Below the pieces are notes generated by a model, which saw nothing but the letters and a program-made list of their open reading frames with translations, made no database searches and had not been told where the DNA came from. Shown piece by piece: positions 34,732 through 42,537 of a DNA stretch of 64,000 bases. How positions within the stretch are numbered: position 1 is the first letter of the stretch; each line of letters begins with the position of its first letter. The stretch comes from Streptomyces sp. NBC_00353 (GTDB lineage: Bacteria; Actinomycetota; Actinomycetes; Streptomycetales; Streptomycetaceae), in contig NZ_CP107985.1 of the NCBI RefSeq assembly GCF_036108815.1, positions 9,359,501 through 9,423,500 of the forward strand, written 5' to 3'. The translations under genes were made by a program, and so were the position numbers.

Positions 34732-35072
34732 ATGGCGCGCGACGGGCTTTTGTCACAGTTTGTGACGATGGTACTGCCCGGCCGTCAGCTCACAGGGGAC
34801 GAACGCGCCGTCCGGGCCGCCTGCCTCCATGTCCCCACCGAGGCCGCCTTCGCCTTCACCTTCACCGCCCAGATCTGCGACGCTGAGCCGCTCACCGGCG
34901 GGAATTCGTGGACCTCGCCGCCCGCACCGGCGGCCCTCCGGCCACCGCACGCTGGGACACCGGAGCCGTCCTCGCCCACCTCGCCGGCCTCCTCGACCGC
35001 GTCCTTGCCCAGCTCCCCTTCGGCTACGCCCTGCTGCTGTGCGGCCGCGCAGAACTCGTCCGAGCCGTATGA
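34732..35072 (+). pseudogene. Frameshifted hypothetical gene
   Basis: ATG 34732 opens LLSQFVTMVLPGRQLTGDER, then VPTEAAFAFTFTAQICDAEP. About 34900 the sense continues in another frame as EFVDLAARTGGPPATARWDT, GAVLAHLAGLLDRVLAQLPF and GYALLLCGRAELVRAV to a stop at 35072. Both halves have normal codon bias and together would make a protein of about 113 residues. Family not recognised. Confidence 0.45.
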
Positions 35073-35412
35073 CCTGCCCAGACCGTCATCGGCCGACCAC
35101 CGCGCCGGGCAACGCGAAGCTCGTCCAGGCCCTCGACCATCGTCACCTTCAGTGGCTGGGCGCACTGGAGCCCTCTCCGCCGACGCCACCAGCGCCTGGG
35201 TGCCCCTCGCCGCGCTCACCCCGTGCAGACGCGTCAGCGCCCCGGCGCGGCCCAAGTGTCGCCCGTGCGCCGGGCGGTTTCAGCCAGTGGCCGGGCACGC
35301 CGTGACCGCCGGAGCCCGGCGATCGCCTCTGTGCTGCGATGGCGTGAGGGCCGCCAGGTCGCGACAAGGACCGATCCCGGCAGCAGTTCTCCTCGCGTTC
35401 TCCAACCAAGTA
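35073..35412. other. 340-base gap with a cysteine-bearing fragment
   Basis: One plus-strand frame reads SADATSAWVPLAALTPCRRV, then ARPKCRPCAGRFQPV, which looks like a piece of a zinc-binding protein, but no start, stop or family could be fixed. Probably decayed coding sequence continuing from the frameshifted gene. Confidence 0.3.
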
Positions 35413-35934
35413 TCAGACTTGCTGTCGCAACCACGAGTCGAGAGCCGCATAGTCGCTATCGACCAGGCCATGGCGGGGATCGACACGATGGAGCAGGGCG
35501 TGTCCCTGGTGGTGGGCAGCAACCCATGCCCGATCGATGTCGGTGACCTCGTCGTCGACCCAGGCGAATGGGCGCCCCGCAGCCCATTCGACAAGTGCAC
35601 GGGTCTTCCAGTGCAGTCCGTTCCGCTCGTCCTGGTCATCGATGTGGGACGGCTCCGGCCAGACCACCACTGCCAACTGCGGCAGACCGATGCGGGGGGC
35701 GATGCACTCGTTTGCGTCAGCCATCCATGTCGTCGCCCAGACCACCTCGCACGGGAGCGCCGCCAGCCGGGGGCCGTGCTCCGGATTGATCCTGGTCAGG
35801 AGCGGATTCGCGACGGCGCCCAGCGGTTCAGGACCCGTCGCACAGGTCGGATACAGCTGGGACACCGCGCCGAATGGGATGAGTGGTCCATCGACATCGA
35901 GAAACAGCAGCGAACGCTGCACAGGGCCGGTCAC
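35413..35934 (-). CDS. HAD-like phosphatase domain protein
   Basis: A 173-residue protein with HAD motif I at the N-terminus (SLLFLDVDGPLIPFG), motif II-like Thr in EVVWATTWMADANECIAPRI, and motif IV-like acidic residues in AWVDDEVTDIDRAW. It matches the single-domain HAD proteins common in Streptomyces (related to the HAD_SAK group). Probably a phosphohydrolase; the substrate is unknown. ATG 35934. No operon partner. Confidence 0.82.
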   Translation of the reverse strand: MTGPVQRSLLFLDVDGPLIPFGAVSQLYPTCATGPEPLGAVANPLLTRINPEHGPRLAALPCEVVWATTWMADANECIAPRIGLPQLAVVVWPEPSHIDDQDERNGLHWKTRALVEWAAGRPFAWVDDEVTDIDRAWVAAHHQGHALLHRVDPRHGLVDSDYAALDSWLRQQV

Positions 35935-36485
35935 GGGAGAACGATATGCCCCACCCTCCTGACCTGCGAAGAGGTACTTGCGTGGAAGTCGTGAGACCGT
36001 CCTACGCGCGCGGGGGCCGGTTTCGCAATCCCCTGTTCGGCCTGAGCCCGGCCGCCCTCAACGCGTCAGGTGTAGGGGTGGACCCCGGTCTCATGGGCGG
36101 CCGGTCAGTTACAGCGGCGGCGTAGATGATCTTCGTGGTGCCGCCCAGGCCGGCCAGCAGGGCGGCGCTCGCCGTCCCGTCCTCGATGGCGGAGCGCAAC
36201 GCGGGGATGATCTGGATCCCAGCAGTGCGCCGGCCACGGCTGTGCCCTGTGCTCGGGCGAGCCGGATGGGGGTGTTGGAGGGTCCGGGCCGGCCGGTGTG
36301 CAGCCGGTCGGCGGACAGTCGCGCGGGCCCCGCGCCTTTCCCAGGTGTTCGTTTGGCCATGGACAATTCGTCCGGACGCAAACGGCTGCGATGAGGCCGC
36401 ACCGACCGAACCCAGGGTTCCATGTCTGAGGCATCTTCTGCCGGCTTCCCGCGTACCGGAGGTTTCCACGACTAGCCTCCGCAGC
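35935..36485. other. 550-base gap, no supported gene
   Basis: Frames on the minus strand (for example one with IQIIPALRSAIEDGTASAAL) have protein-like stretches, but no start or family was identified. Contains the promoter region of the downstream CysS-like gene. Confidence 0.35.
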
Positions 36486-37292
36486 ATGTTGTGTATCGCC
36501 GACGCCCGCACCGGCCGCCTCGTGGAGATTCCCTCCGCGCATCGCCACCTCCTGCGCATCTGCGTCCATCTGCCGGTCATCGACAACGGGATCGGCGCGG
36601 TGCACCTGCGTGTGCTGCTGCTCGGCGACGTACTGGCGCGCACCGCTGAGCTGCACGGCCTGCAGGCCCTGACGGTACTCACCGCGCCGGACCTGCCGCA
36701 GGAGCAAGTTCAGGCGCTCGACCGGGTCATGGCCGTACTCGGCATCCACCCGCCCGCCACCGTCCGCGCTCACGACCCGAGTGAGACACTGAGCGCCGCT
36801 GCCGACGTGCACGTGCTCACGCACGGTGCCGACCAGCAGGACAGCGTCGGCGGGGTACGGATCGACGTGGGCCAGGTCGGCACAGCGCCCCCGGACGAGG
36901 GCGGCCCAGGCTCGCCGGACGCAGCCGCCCCAGAGGGAACCGATCCGCTGGCTGTCAGGATGCTGTTGCTCGGCCATGCCTACCGCACACCAGTCATGGT
37001 CACCGGTGCCGCGCTCGTCGAGGCCCGGCGGACGCTGCGGCACTGGCGGCAACTGGTGGCCGATTGGGCGCAGGAGCCATCCAGGTCGATCCCTGCCGAC
37101 CTGCTGCGACAGGCTCATGCCGCGCTCGCCGACAACCTTGGCGTCCCCGCCGTCCTGGACATGCTGCGCAGCGTGGAGAAGGACGCGAACGTGCCGGCCG
37201 GTGCCAAGTTCGAGACGTTCGCCCATCTCGATCGCGTCCTCGGGCTGGACCTCGCGCGCGAGGTCGGCCACCAGCACCAGGAGACACGATGA
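36486..37292 (+). CDS. Cysteinyl-tRNA synthetase-like pseudoenzyme
   Basis: A 268-residue protein related to class I CysRS/MshC but lacking catalysis motifs. The N-terminus LRICVHLPVIDNGIGAVHLR aligns with the CysRS start, where PxxYxxxHIGHAR is expected; no HIGH is present. GDVLARTAELHGLQALTVL fits the next helix and strand. After a short variable part, DPLAVRMLLLGHAYRTPVMV and PAGAKFETFAHLDRVLGLDL match the CysRS helical domain. KMSKS and zinc ligands are absent. It overlaps a SixA-type phosphatase gene by four bases. Function unknown. Confidence 0.75.
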   Translation: MLCIADARTGRLVEIPSAHRHLLRICVHLPVIDNGIGAVHLRVLLLGDVLARTAELHGLQALTVLTAPDLPQEQVQALDRVMAVLGIHPPATVRAHDPSETLSAAADVHVLTHGADQQDSVGGVRIDVGQVGTAPPDEGGPGSPDAAAPEGTDPLAVRMLLLGHAYRTPVMVTGAALVEARRTLRHWRQLVADWAQEPSRSIPADLLRQAHAALADNLGVPAVLDMLRSVEKDANVPAGAKFETFAHLDRVLGLDLAREVGHQHQETR

Positions 37293-37816
37293 CCTCGGGC
37301 GACTCCCGACGCCTGGTCGTGCTGCGACATGCCAAATCCGCCTGGCCCGACGACGTGGCCGATCACGAGCGGCCTCTCGCCCCGCGCGGCCGTCGTGACG
37401 CCCCGGCGGCCGGCCGCTGGCTGCGCGAGGCCGACTGCGTTCCCGACCTCGTCGTGTGCTCCACCGCCAGCCGTACCCGCCAGACATGGGACCTCGTCTC
37501 GGACGAGCTCGACGCCACCACGCCGGTGACCCACGACGCACGCCTCTACCAGGCGAGCGCCGGGGAGTTGCTCGGCGTCGTCCGGGACATCCCGGTGCAG
37601 GTACGGACGCTGATGCTGGTCGGGCACAACCCCGGCGTGCAGGACCTGGTCCTGATGCTCGCCGGTGAGGCGGACGGCTACGCCCTGGAGCAGACGCGTA
37701 CGAAGTTCCCCACGTCCGCGATCGCCGTGCTGTACCTGCTCGGCCCCTGGTCGGACCTGGAACCGGGTGTTGCCCGGCTGACCGAGATGGTCGTGCCCCG
37801 CGGCGCGAAGCCATGA
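37289..37816 (+). CDS. SixA-type phosphohistidine phosphatase (histidine phosphatase superfamily)
   Basis: A 175-residue branch-1 histidine phosphatase. The catalytic motif is LRHAKSAWPD (R13-H14), the RHxKS form typical of SixA. The second catalytic His lies in MLVGHNPGVQDLVLML. SRTRQTWDLVSDEL supplies the phosphate-binding Arg. ATG 37289 overlaps the CysS-like stop (ATGA), so the two are co-translated. SixA proteins dephosphorylate phosphohistidine or small phosphate esters. Confidence 0.9.
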   Translation: MTSGDSRRLVVLRHAKSAWPDDVADHERPLAPRGRRDAPAAGRWLREADCVPDLVVCSTASRTRQTWDLVSDELDATTPVTHDARLYQASAGELLGVVRDIPVQVRTLMLVGHNPGVQDLVLMLAGEADGYALEQTRTKFPTSAIAVLYLLGPWSDLEPGVARLTEMVVPRGAKP

Positions 37817-38301
37817 CGGGCGCCCTGATCATCGGGTGACCTGTCTCAGCGAGTATGGGTCTCTTCTGTTCGTGACGGTGGTCGCGGCGACGGGTTGACC
37901 GAGATGTACCGTCGAACGCTCCCTGAAACCGAACTGCGCCAGGTTCGCAGGGCGGCCGGCCAGCGCGAGCCGGCGAGGTCCCGACGTTGTTCCAGGCAGT
38001 GCCCTGGCCGGCGGCGTCGCTGGTTTCCGCGCAGGCCGCCAGCTCCCGCAGATGTGCCGATTGCGTCCTACGAGGGCCGTGATGCGGCCGCTGGGCAAGG
38101 TGAACTCGCAGTCTCACAGGTCCTGTCGCCCCGCGTCCGGTACCGGAATCCGAGTCCCGTGGCGCGCAGCGCGGCCGGCGCGTCAGGCTCGGCCACGCGT
38201 CCTCCCTTCCGCTCCCGGTTGCCCGCGGCATGGGTGCCTTCGTCATTGGCGTAGGCGTCGAGGGCCACTGTGCAGAACTCAGCTCCTCACGCTCCGAGGC
38301 A
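37817..38301. other. Gap between the SixA gene and the PadR operator
   Basis: Contains a frameshifted ABC-ATPase scrap on the minus strand (38050-38268, listed separately). Nothing else recognised. Confidence 0.4.
38050..38268 (-). pseudogene. ABC-transporter ATPase N-terminal remnant
   Basis: The minus strand reads EPDAPAALRATGLGFRYRTR, the start of an ABC ATPase, then shifts frame (near 38100) to MPSGRITALVGRN, which is the strand and beginning of Walker A; the GAGKST part is lost. Downstream sequence is not recognisable. It diverges from the PadR gene and is distinct from the plus-strand ABC relic at 38845. Confidence 0.5.
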
Positions 38302-38344
38302 TATACACACCACGTATACATGGCATGTATACGCGGCGTGTATA
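38302..38344. promoter_or_regulatory. Nested palindrome, PadR operator
   Basis: An inner perfect palindrome (GTATACATG at 38314-38322, a central G, CATGTATAC at 38324-38332) is nested in an outer pair (TATACAC at 38302-38308, GTGTATA at 38338-38344) that shares the same centre, 38323. It ends nine bases before the PadR ATG. The AT-rich arms contrast with the local GC content. Confidence 0.75.
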
Positions 38345-38353
38345 GTCCTGTGC

Positions 38354-38848
38354 ATGTCCATAGGTCACACCCTCCTGGGACTCCTGGAGTCCGGACCGCG
38401 CCATGGTCGCGACCTGAAGCGGGTCCTCGACGAGAAGTTCGGTCACGGCCGGCCCCCGCGCTGCGGTCAGGGCTACTCGACGATGTCCCGCCTGCTGAAG
38501 AACGGTCTCAGCGTCGTCGACGGCGCCGGGGCGGGCGGCGGCCCCGAGCGGCAGCGTTACGCGATCACCGACGCCCGCATCACCGACGTACCGCAGTGGC
38601 TCGCCACGCCGGATAAGCCCGAGCCGTACATTCGGTCGACCACCCACCTTGGCGCCGCCGACGTCCTCGACACCCGGTGTGCGGAGCACCTGCGCAGCAT
38701 GCGAGCCCGCACCGAGCACAAGCGCGGGGGCGAGCCGGCCGACCAACTCACCTGCGACCACGCCCTGTTCCACCTGGATGCCGAGCTGGGCCGGCTGGAA
38801 CTCACCGCGGCCCGCCGCGACGGGCTCCGCGAGGAGGCGGCCCGATGA
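38354..38848 (+). CDS. PadR-family regulator
   Basis: A 164-residue regulator: MSIGHTLLGLLESGPRHGRD and the following helices form the PadR winged helix, with GGGPERQRYAITDARITDVP as the wing. The C-terminal dimerisation part (CDHALFHLDAELGRLELTAA) is present, but the segment before it looks shortened by about ten residues compared with family members. PadR-like proteins of this group usually sit upstream of an ABC efflux pair; here the ATPase gene is collapsed. ATG 38354. Confidence 0.85.
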   Translation: MSIGHTLLGLLESGPRHGRDLKRVLDEKFGHGRPPRCGQGYSTMSRLLKNGLSVVDGAGAGGGPERQRYAITDARITDVPQWLATPDKPEPYIRSTTHLGAADVLDTRCAEHLRSMRARTEHKRGGEPADQLTCDHALFHLDAELGRLELTAARRDGLREEAAR

Positions 38849-39048
38849 CCGCTCCCACCGGCTCCCGACTCGGCGCCGAGGGGCTGCGCAAGGCCTATGG
38901 CTCGCCCTTCGCCCGCGACGGCGGCGACTTCCCCATCCACCCCGGCAAGGTCATGGTGGGCGCCCACGAGGCACAGGTGGCCGCCCAATCCGACCGCGAG
39001 ATCGTCGTATGCGACGGCCGATTCCGGGACAGTGGGCGCGTCGCATGA
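38845..39048 (+). pseudogene. Collapsed ABC-transporter ATPase gene (N-terminus fused to C-terminus)
   Basis: An uninterrupted 67-residue frame that overlaps PadR by ATGA. It begins GAEGLRKAYGSPFARDGGDF and PIHPGKV, the first strands of an ABC ATPase up to just before Walker A, then jumps to GAHEAQVAAQSDREIVVCDG, which corresponds to the H-loop (THE) and the C-terminal end. Walker A, Q-loop, signature and Walker B are deleted in frame. The coupling signals at both ends survive, so the remnant may still be translated. Confidence 0.7.
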
Positions 39049-40250
39049 GTCTGCGCCATGGAACAGGACTGCAGGTCCAGGACCGCAGTCAGTCGAGTGG
39101 GTCCATCGACCCGAGTCGACCGCAGGGAGGGCAGACGCGCCTGGCCGCAATAGACGGGCTCCGTCTGGTGGCAGCGCTGATGGTGGCTGGGTATCACTAT
39201 CTGGGGACGCCCACCCCGCACTTCTGGGGAGAGATCGAGCTCAGCGATCTTGCCCCGTTCCTGCATGAGATCAGCCGCTACGGCTGGCTCGGCGTCGAGT
39301 TCTTCTTCATCATCAGCGGATTCGTCATCTGCATGAGTTGCTGGGGGCGGACTTCCGCACAGTTCACCGTCTCCCGCATCTCACGGCTCTTCCCGGCCTA
39401 CTGGTGCACGGTTCTCCTGGTTGTCGTGCTCGTCCTGGCCGCACGGATAGGTCATTGGCCTGCCGCCACACGCATCGACCCTCGTACAGTCCTGGGAAAC
39501 CTGACGATGGTTCCGGGGCCACTGGGGCTTGAACTGGTCAGCGGAGTCAGCTGGACACTCTGGGTGGAGGCTCGCTTCTACCTGCTGATGGCCGTGCTGC
39601 TCATCTCCGGGCTGTCATATCGGCGGATGGTGGCTTTCTGTGGAGCCTGGCTCCTGGCCGGTGTCATCGCCCTTGAAGTTCACTCGCCACTGCTCAACGA
39701 ATTCGTACTGAGCCGATACACCGGCCTCTTCGTCGCCGGGATCGTGCTCCACCTCATGCGCAGGTTCGGACAGAACCTCCTGTTGTGGCTTCTGCTGGGT
39801 TTCGCCTGGTGCTACGAACTCACCGTGCTCGAATTCCGGGTGGCCGACCATGTCACCACGTCCAGCAGTGAGGGCCGGCCCTCCTGGGCCGTGTGCGCGA
39901 CCATACTCACACTCTGTCTCGGGCTGCTGGCGCTGGCCGGTGTCGGACCGTTGGCTGGACTGCAATGGCGTTGGCTGGTCACCGCCGGGGGGCTCACTTA
40001 CCCCTTCTACCTCGTACACCAAAGCATCGGAATTCCCTTGGCCAAGGGCTTGATCAAGGCCGTTCCGGGGCTGGGGCTTTTGCCTTCGATGGCGGTGTCC
40101 GTCATCTGCATGCTGGGTCTGGCCGCGCTCATCTACAAAAGGGTGGAGCATCGGTTCGGACGCCTGCTGAGGCATCGCCTGACACTTGACGTGCACCTGC
40201 AAGACCTCGCTCCTGGGCAGGGGTTCACCGCACGCGGTAGCGCGAGGTGA
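39045..40250 (+). CDS. Acyltransferase 3 family membrane protein
   Basis: A 401-residue integral membrane protein with about ten helices. Family motifs: LAAIDGLRLVAALMVAGYHY (with the conserved His), WLGVEFFFIISGFVICMSCW, FTVSRISRLFPAYWCTVLLV and SWTLWVEARFYLLMAVLLIS. The C-terminal TYPFYLVHQSIGIPLAKGLI is the last conserved block. Such proteins O-acylate polysaccharides, lipids or antibiotics. ATG 39045 overlaps the ABC relic's stop by ATGA. The first about 30 residues are unlike the family and may derive from the former downstream permease. Confidence 0.9.
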   Translation: MSLRHGTGLQVQDRSQSSGSIDPSRPQGGQTRLAAIDGLRLVAALMVAGYHYLGTPTPHFWGEIELSDLAPFLHEISRYGWLGVEFFFIISGFVICMSCWGRTSAQFTVSRISRLFPAYWCTVLLVVVLVLAARIGHWPAATRIDPRTVLGNLTMVPGPLGLELVSGVSWTLWVEARFYLLMAVLLISGLSYRRMVAFCGAWLLAGVIALEVHSPLLNEFVLSRYTGLFVAGIVLHLMRRFGQNLLLWLLLGFAWCYELTVLEFRVADHVTTSSSEGRPSWAVCATILTLCLGLLALAGVGPLAGLQWRWLVTAGGLTYPFYLVHQSIGIPLAKGLIKAVPGLGLLPSMAVSVICMLGLAALIYKRVEHRFGRLLRHRLTLDVHLQDLAPGQGFTARGSAR

Positions 40251-40685
40251 GACCACTCAGAAGCGATCCGCTCACCGCTCAAGAGGCTTGCTCAGTCGTA
40301 CAAGGTTCCTGTTCGGGTGGTCCCGCGGTGGTCGGCGCATAACGGCAGGGCCTCTTGGCAGCTCGGGGGCGAACCTGCCCAAGGACTTCCAGCCGTTCAA
40401 ACGGGTGCATGCCTCATCGCGACCCAGCTCGTACAGGACAGCTCGGAGATTCACGAAGGCGCTTTCAAATCTGAGAGAAGGGCCCCGCTGTCTGCCGATC
40501 GGAGGGCGATGCGTCGCGCCAGGCGGTGGTTACCCGGCATGCCCATCCCGTCGCTTCTGCGTAATTCAGCAGCATCCCTCTCTCCATGGCCACCACGGAA
40601 CACACGGGCTGAAGAACAACCTGAGCGCCGTGAAGGTCATCAATCACCAATTGCAGCAACAACTCGATCCAGGGAAAGGTCTCCC
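40251..40685. other. 435-base gap; possible small minus-strand frame
   Basis: A minus-strand 60-codon frame (40272-40454) reads MNLRAVLYELGRDEACTRLN and ends PNRNLVRLSKPLER. It has no recognised family or ribosome site. Otherwise only the leader of the deacetylase gene. Confidence 0.3.
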
Positions 40686-41465
40686 ATGCACCTCAATGCG
40701 CGAATACGACGGCCTCGAATACTCATCGCCGTCGCAACAGCCGTGGTTGCCGTTCTGGCAGTCGCGCTGATTCTGGCCCTGACGGTCACGACCTACGATC
40801 ACACTTCGCCGCGCGCCGCCCGCGGCAAGGCATCGGGATCGGTGGCCGGGAACGTCGACTGCCGCAAGGCGAAGTGTGTGGCCCTCACCTTCGACGGCGG
40901 TCCCAGCCTGACGACCCCCAGGCTGCTGGACATCCTGAAGCAGGAGGATTTGCACGCGACGTTCTTCGTGCAGGGCAAGGGCCACATCGCGAAGTACCCC
41001 GAGATCCTGCGCCGCATCTCGGAAGAGGGGCACGAAATCGGCAATCACACCTGGAATCATGAGGACTTGACGGACATCGACGTGGACGACGCCCGTCAGG
41101 AGCTGACCCGGACACAAGGCGCCATCGAGAAGATCACCGGTACCAGGCCCATCCTGATGCGCCCGCCGGAGGGCCGCACCAACCGCACGGTGGCCAAGGT
41201 CTGCCAGGACTTGGGGCTGGCGCAGGTGCTGTGGAGTGTCACGGCCAAGGACTACGAGACGACCGACTCGGCCCTGATCACCAAGCGGGTGCTCGACCAG
41301 ACTCACCGCGACGGCATCATCCTGCTGCACGACCTGCACAAAGGGACCGTGCCTGCCGTCCCAGGAATCATCAAGGCGCTCAAGCAGCGCGGCTACACCA
41401 TCGTCACGGTGTCGCAACTGCTCGCCCCTGCCAAGCCCCAGCCGGGGATGGTCTACCGGCCCTGA
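40686..41465 (+). CDS. NodB-type polysaccharide deacetylase, membrane anchored
   Basis: A 259-residue carbohydrate esterase family 4 protein with an N-terminal membrane anchor (RILIAVATAVVAVLAVALIL), facing outward. CE4 motifs: VALTFDGGP (D70, then G71 where the metal-binding Asp is usual), GNHTWNH (H121 and H125), RPPEG (R159) and ILLHDLHKG. It would remove acetyl groups from peptidoglycan, chitin or another N-acetylglucosamine polymer; the altered first motif makes activity less certain. ATG 40686 has GGGAAAGG upstream. Confidence 0.88.
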   Translation: MHLNARIRRPRILIAVATAVVAVLAVALILALTVTTYDHTSPRAARGKASGSVAGNVDCRKAKCVALTFDGGPSLTTPRLLDILKQEDLHATFFVQGKGHIAKYPEILRRISEEGHEIGNHTWNHEDLTDIDVDDARQELTRTQGAIEKITGTRPILMRPPEGRTNRTVAKVCQDLGLAQVLWSVTAKDYETTDSALITKRVLDQTHRDGIILLHDLHKGTVPAVPGIIKALKQRGYTIVTVSQLLAPAKPQPGMVYRP

Positions 41466-41829
41466 ACAATCGCAACGGATCCGCGCCTCAGGCGCGATGT
41501 ACACGGCCCGGGGCTGAACGCCTACTTGGCCAGACGGGCCAACTAAGGGTTGTCCCGCAATCCCGGGCGGGCGGACGGACGACGAGAGCTGCCTCGCTGC
41601 GTTGTCGGAACACCCGAATACGCCCAGTATGAGGACGCCCCTCCGCCTTGCGATGCACCGCATCTGACGCCGCGCGCTGATCCATCAGGGAGTAAGGGGA
41701 CAGCCCTTGGAGTGCTCAGTCACAGGGATGTCGCTGAGCACTTCAGTCGGCACTTGAGCAGCCCAGCAGGCAGCCCGTGCCGAAGGCCCTTACCCCCACC
41801 CGAGATACACCGACAATAAAATCTGTCTT
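41466..41829. other. 364-base gap, no gene seen
   Basis: Contains a weak hairpin TTGGCC/GGCCAA at 41526-41542 after the deacetylase gene and the promoter region of the ArsR gene. A TTGACA-like hexamer overlaps the operator at 41829. Confidence 0.4.
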
Positions 41830-41845
41830 GACAAAATTTTTTGTC
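41830..41845. promoter_or_regulatory. AT-rich palindrome, ArsR operator
   Basis: GACAAAA (41830-41836) and TTTTGTC (41839-41845) form a 16-bp perfect palindrome with a TT centre, two bases before the ArsR start. A further GTC half lies at 41824. It overlaps a TTGACA-like -35 element, which fits repression. Confidence 0.65.
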
Positions 41846-41847
41846 GG

Positions 41848-42537
41848 TTGGATTCTGGAGTGGTGCTGGACGTAGCTGTGATCGAAGAACCCGCCGCGGC
41901 CGAGGCGTCCCTGGACCCGATACGGTCCCGGATCCTTGCCGCCCTGGCCGAGCCCGGCTCGGCCGCCATGCTGGCCGTCCGCCTGGGGCTGCCCCGGCAG
42001 AAGGTCAACTACCACCTGAAGGAGCTGGAGCGTCACCGGCTGGTCGAGCTCGCCGAGGAACGACGCAAGGGCAACGTCACAGAGCGGGTGTACCGCGCGA
42101 CCGCCGCCTCCTACGTGATCTCCCCCAGCGCTCTGGCCGCCGTCAGCCCGGACCCCTCCCGCTCTCCCGACCAGCTCTCCGCCCGCTGGCTGCTGGCGCT
42201 GGGTGCCCGTCTGGTGCAGGAGGTCGGGACGCTGCTGAGCGGTGCCGCCCGAGCCCGGCGGCGGGTCGCCACTTTCGGCATCGACGCCGAGGTGCGATTC
42301 GCCTCCGCGACCGACCGGATGGCCTTCGCCGACGAGCTGGCCCAGTCGGTGGCGGCCCTCGTCGGCCGCTACCACGACGAGTCCGCCCCAGGAGGCCGGA
42401 CCCACCGCGTGATCGTCGGGCTCCACCAGATCCCCGCGCCGCAGCCCGGCCCTCCGGTGAGCACGGCCGGCCCGCGGCAGGAGGCCGGGGGAACGAACCA
42501 GACCGAATCCGAAGCAGGACAGGAAGACCGACCATGA
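41848..42537 (+). CDS. ArsR-type winged-helix regulator (AHSA1-linked)
   Basis: A regulator of up to 229 residues starting at TTG 41848, or at GTG codons at 41860, 41863 or 41878. The wHTH (about 22-90) contains LDPIRSRILAALAEPGSAAM, GLPRQKVNYHLKELERHRLV and RKGNVTERVYRAT. The C-terminal domain is of the HTH_20/ligand-binding type without metal cysteines. Its stop overlaps the SRPBCC gene (ATGA); ArsR-AHSA1 pairs are common in actinobacteria. Confidence 0.86.
   Translation: MDSGVVLDVAVIEEPAAAEASLDPIRSRILAALAEPGSAAMLAVRLGLPRQKVNYHLKELERHRLVELAEERRKGNVTERVYRATAASYVISPSALAAVSPDPSRSPDQLSARWLLALGARLVQEVGTLLSGAARARRRVATFGIDAEVRFASATDRMAFADELAQSVAALVGRYHDESAPGGRTHRVIVGLHQIPAPQPGPPVSTAGPRQEAGGTNQTESEAGQEDRP

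Noticed and set aside
36105..38321. A 738-codon open frame on the minus strand
   Set aside because: It is antisense to the CysS-like and SixA genes, its translation is Arg/Pro-rich with no domain, and it has no ribosome site. Long antisense frames are expected at this GC content.
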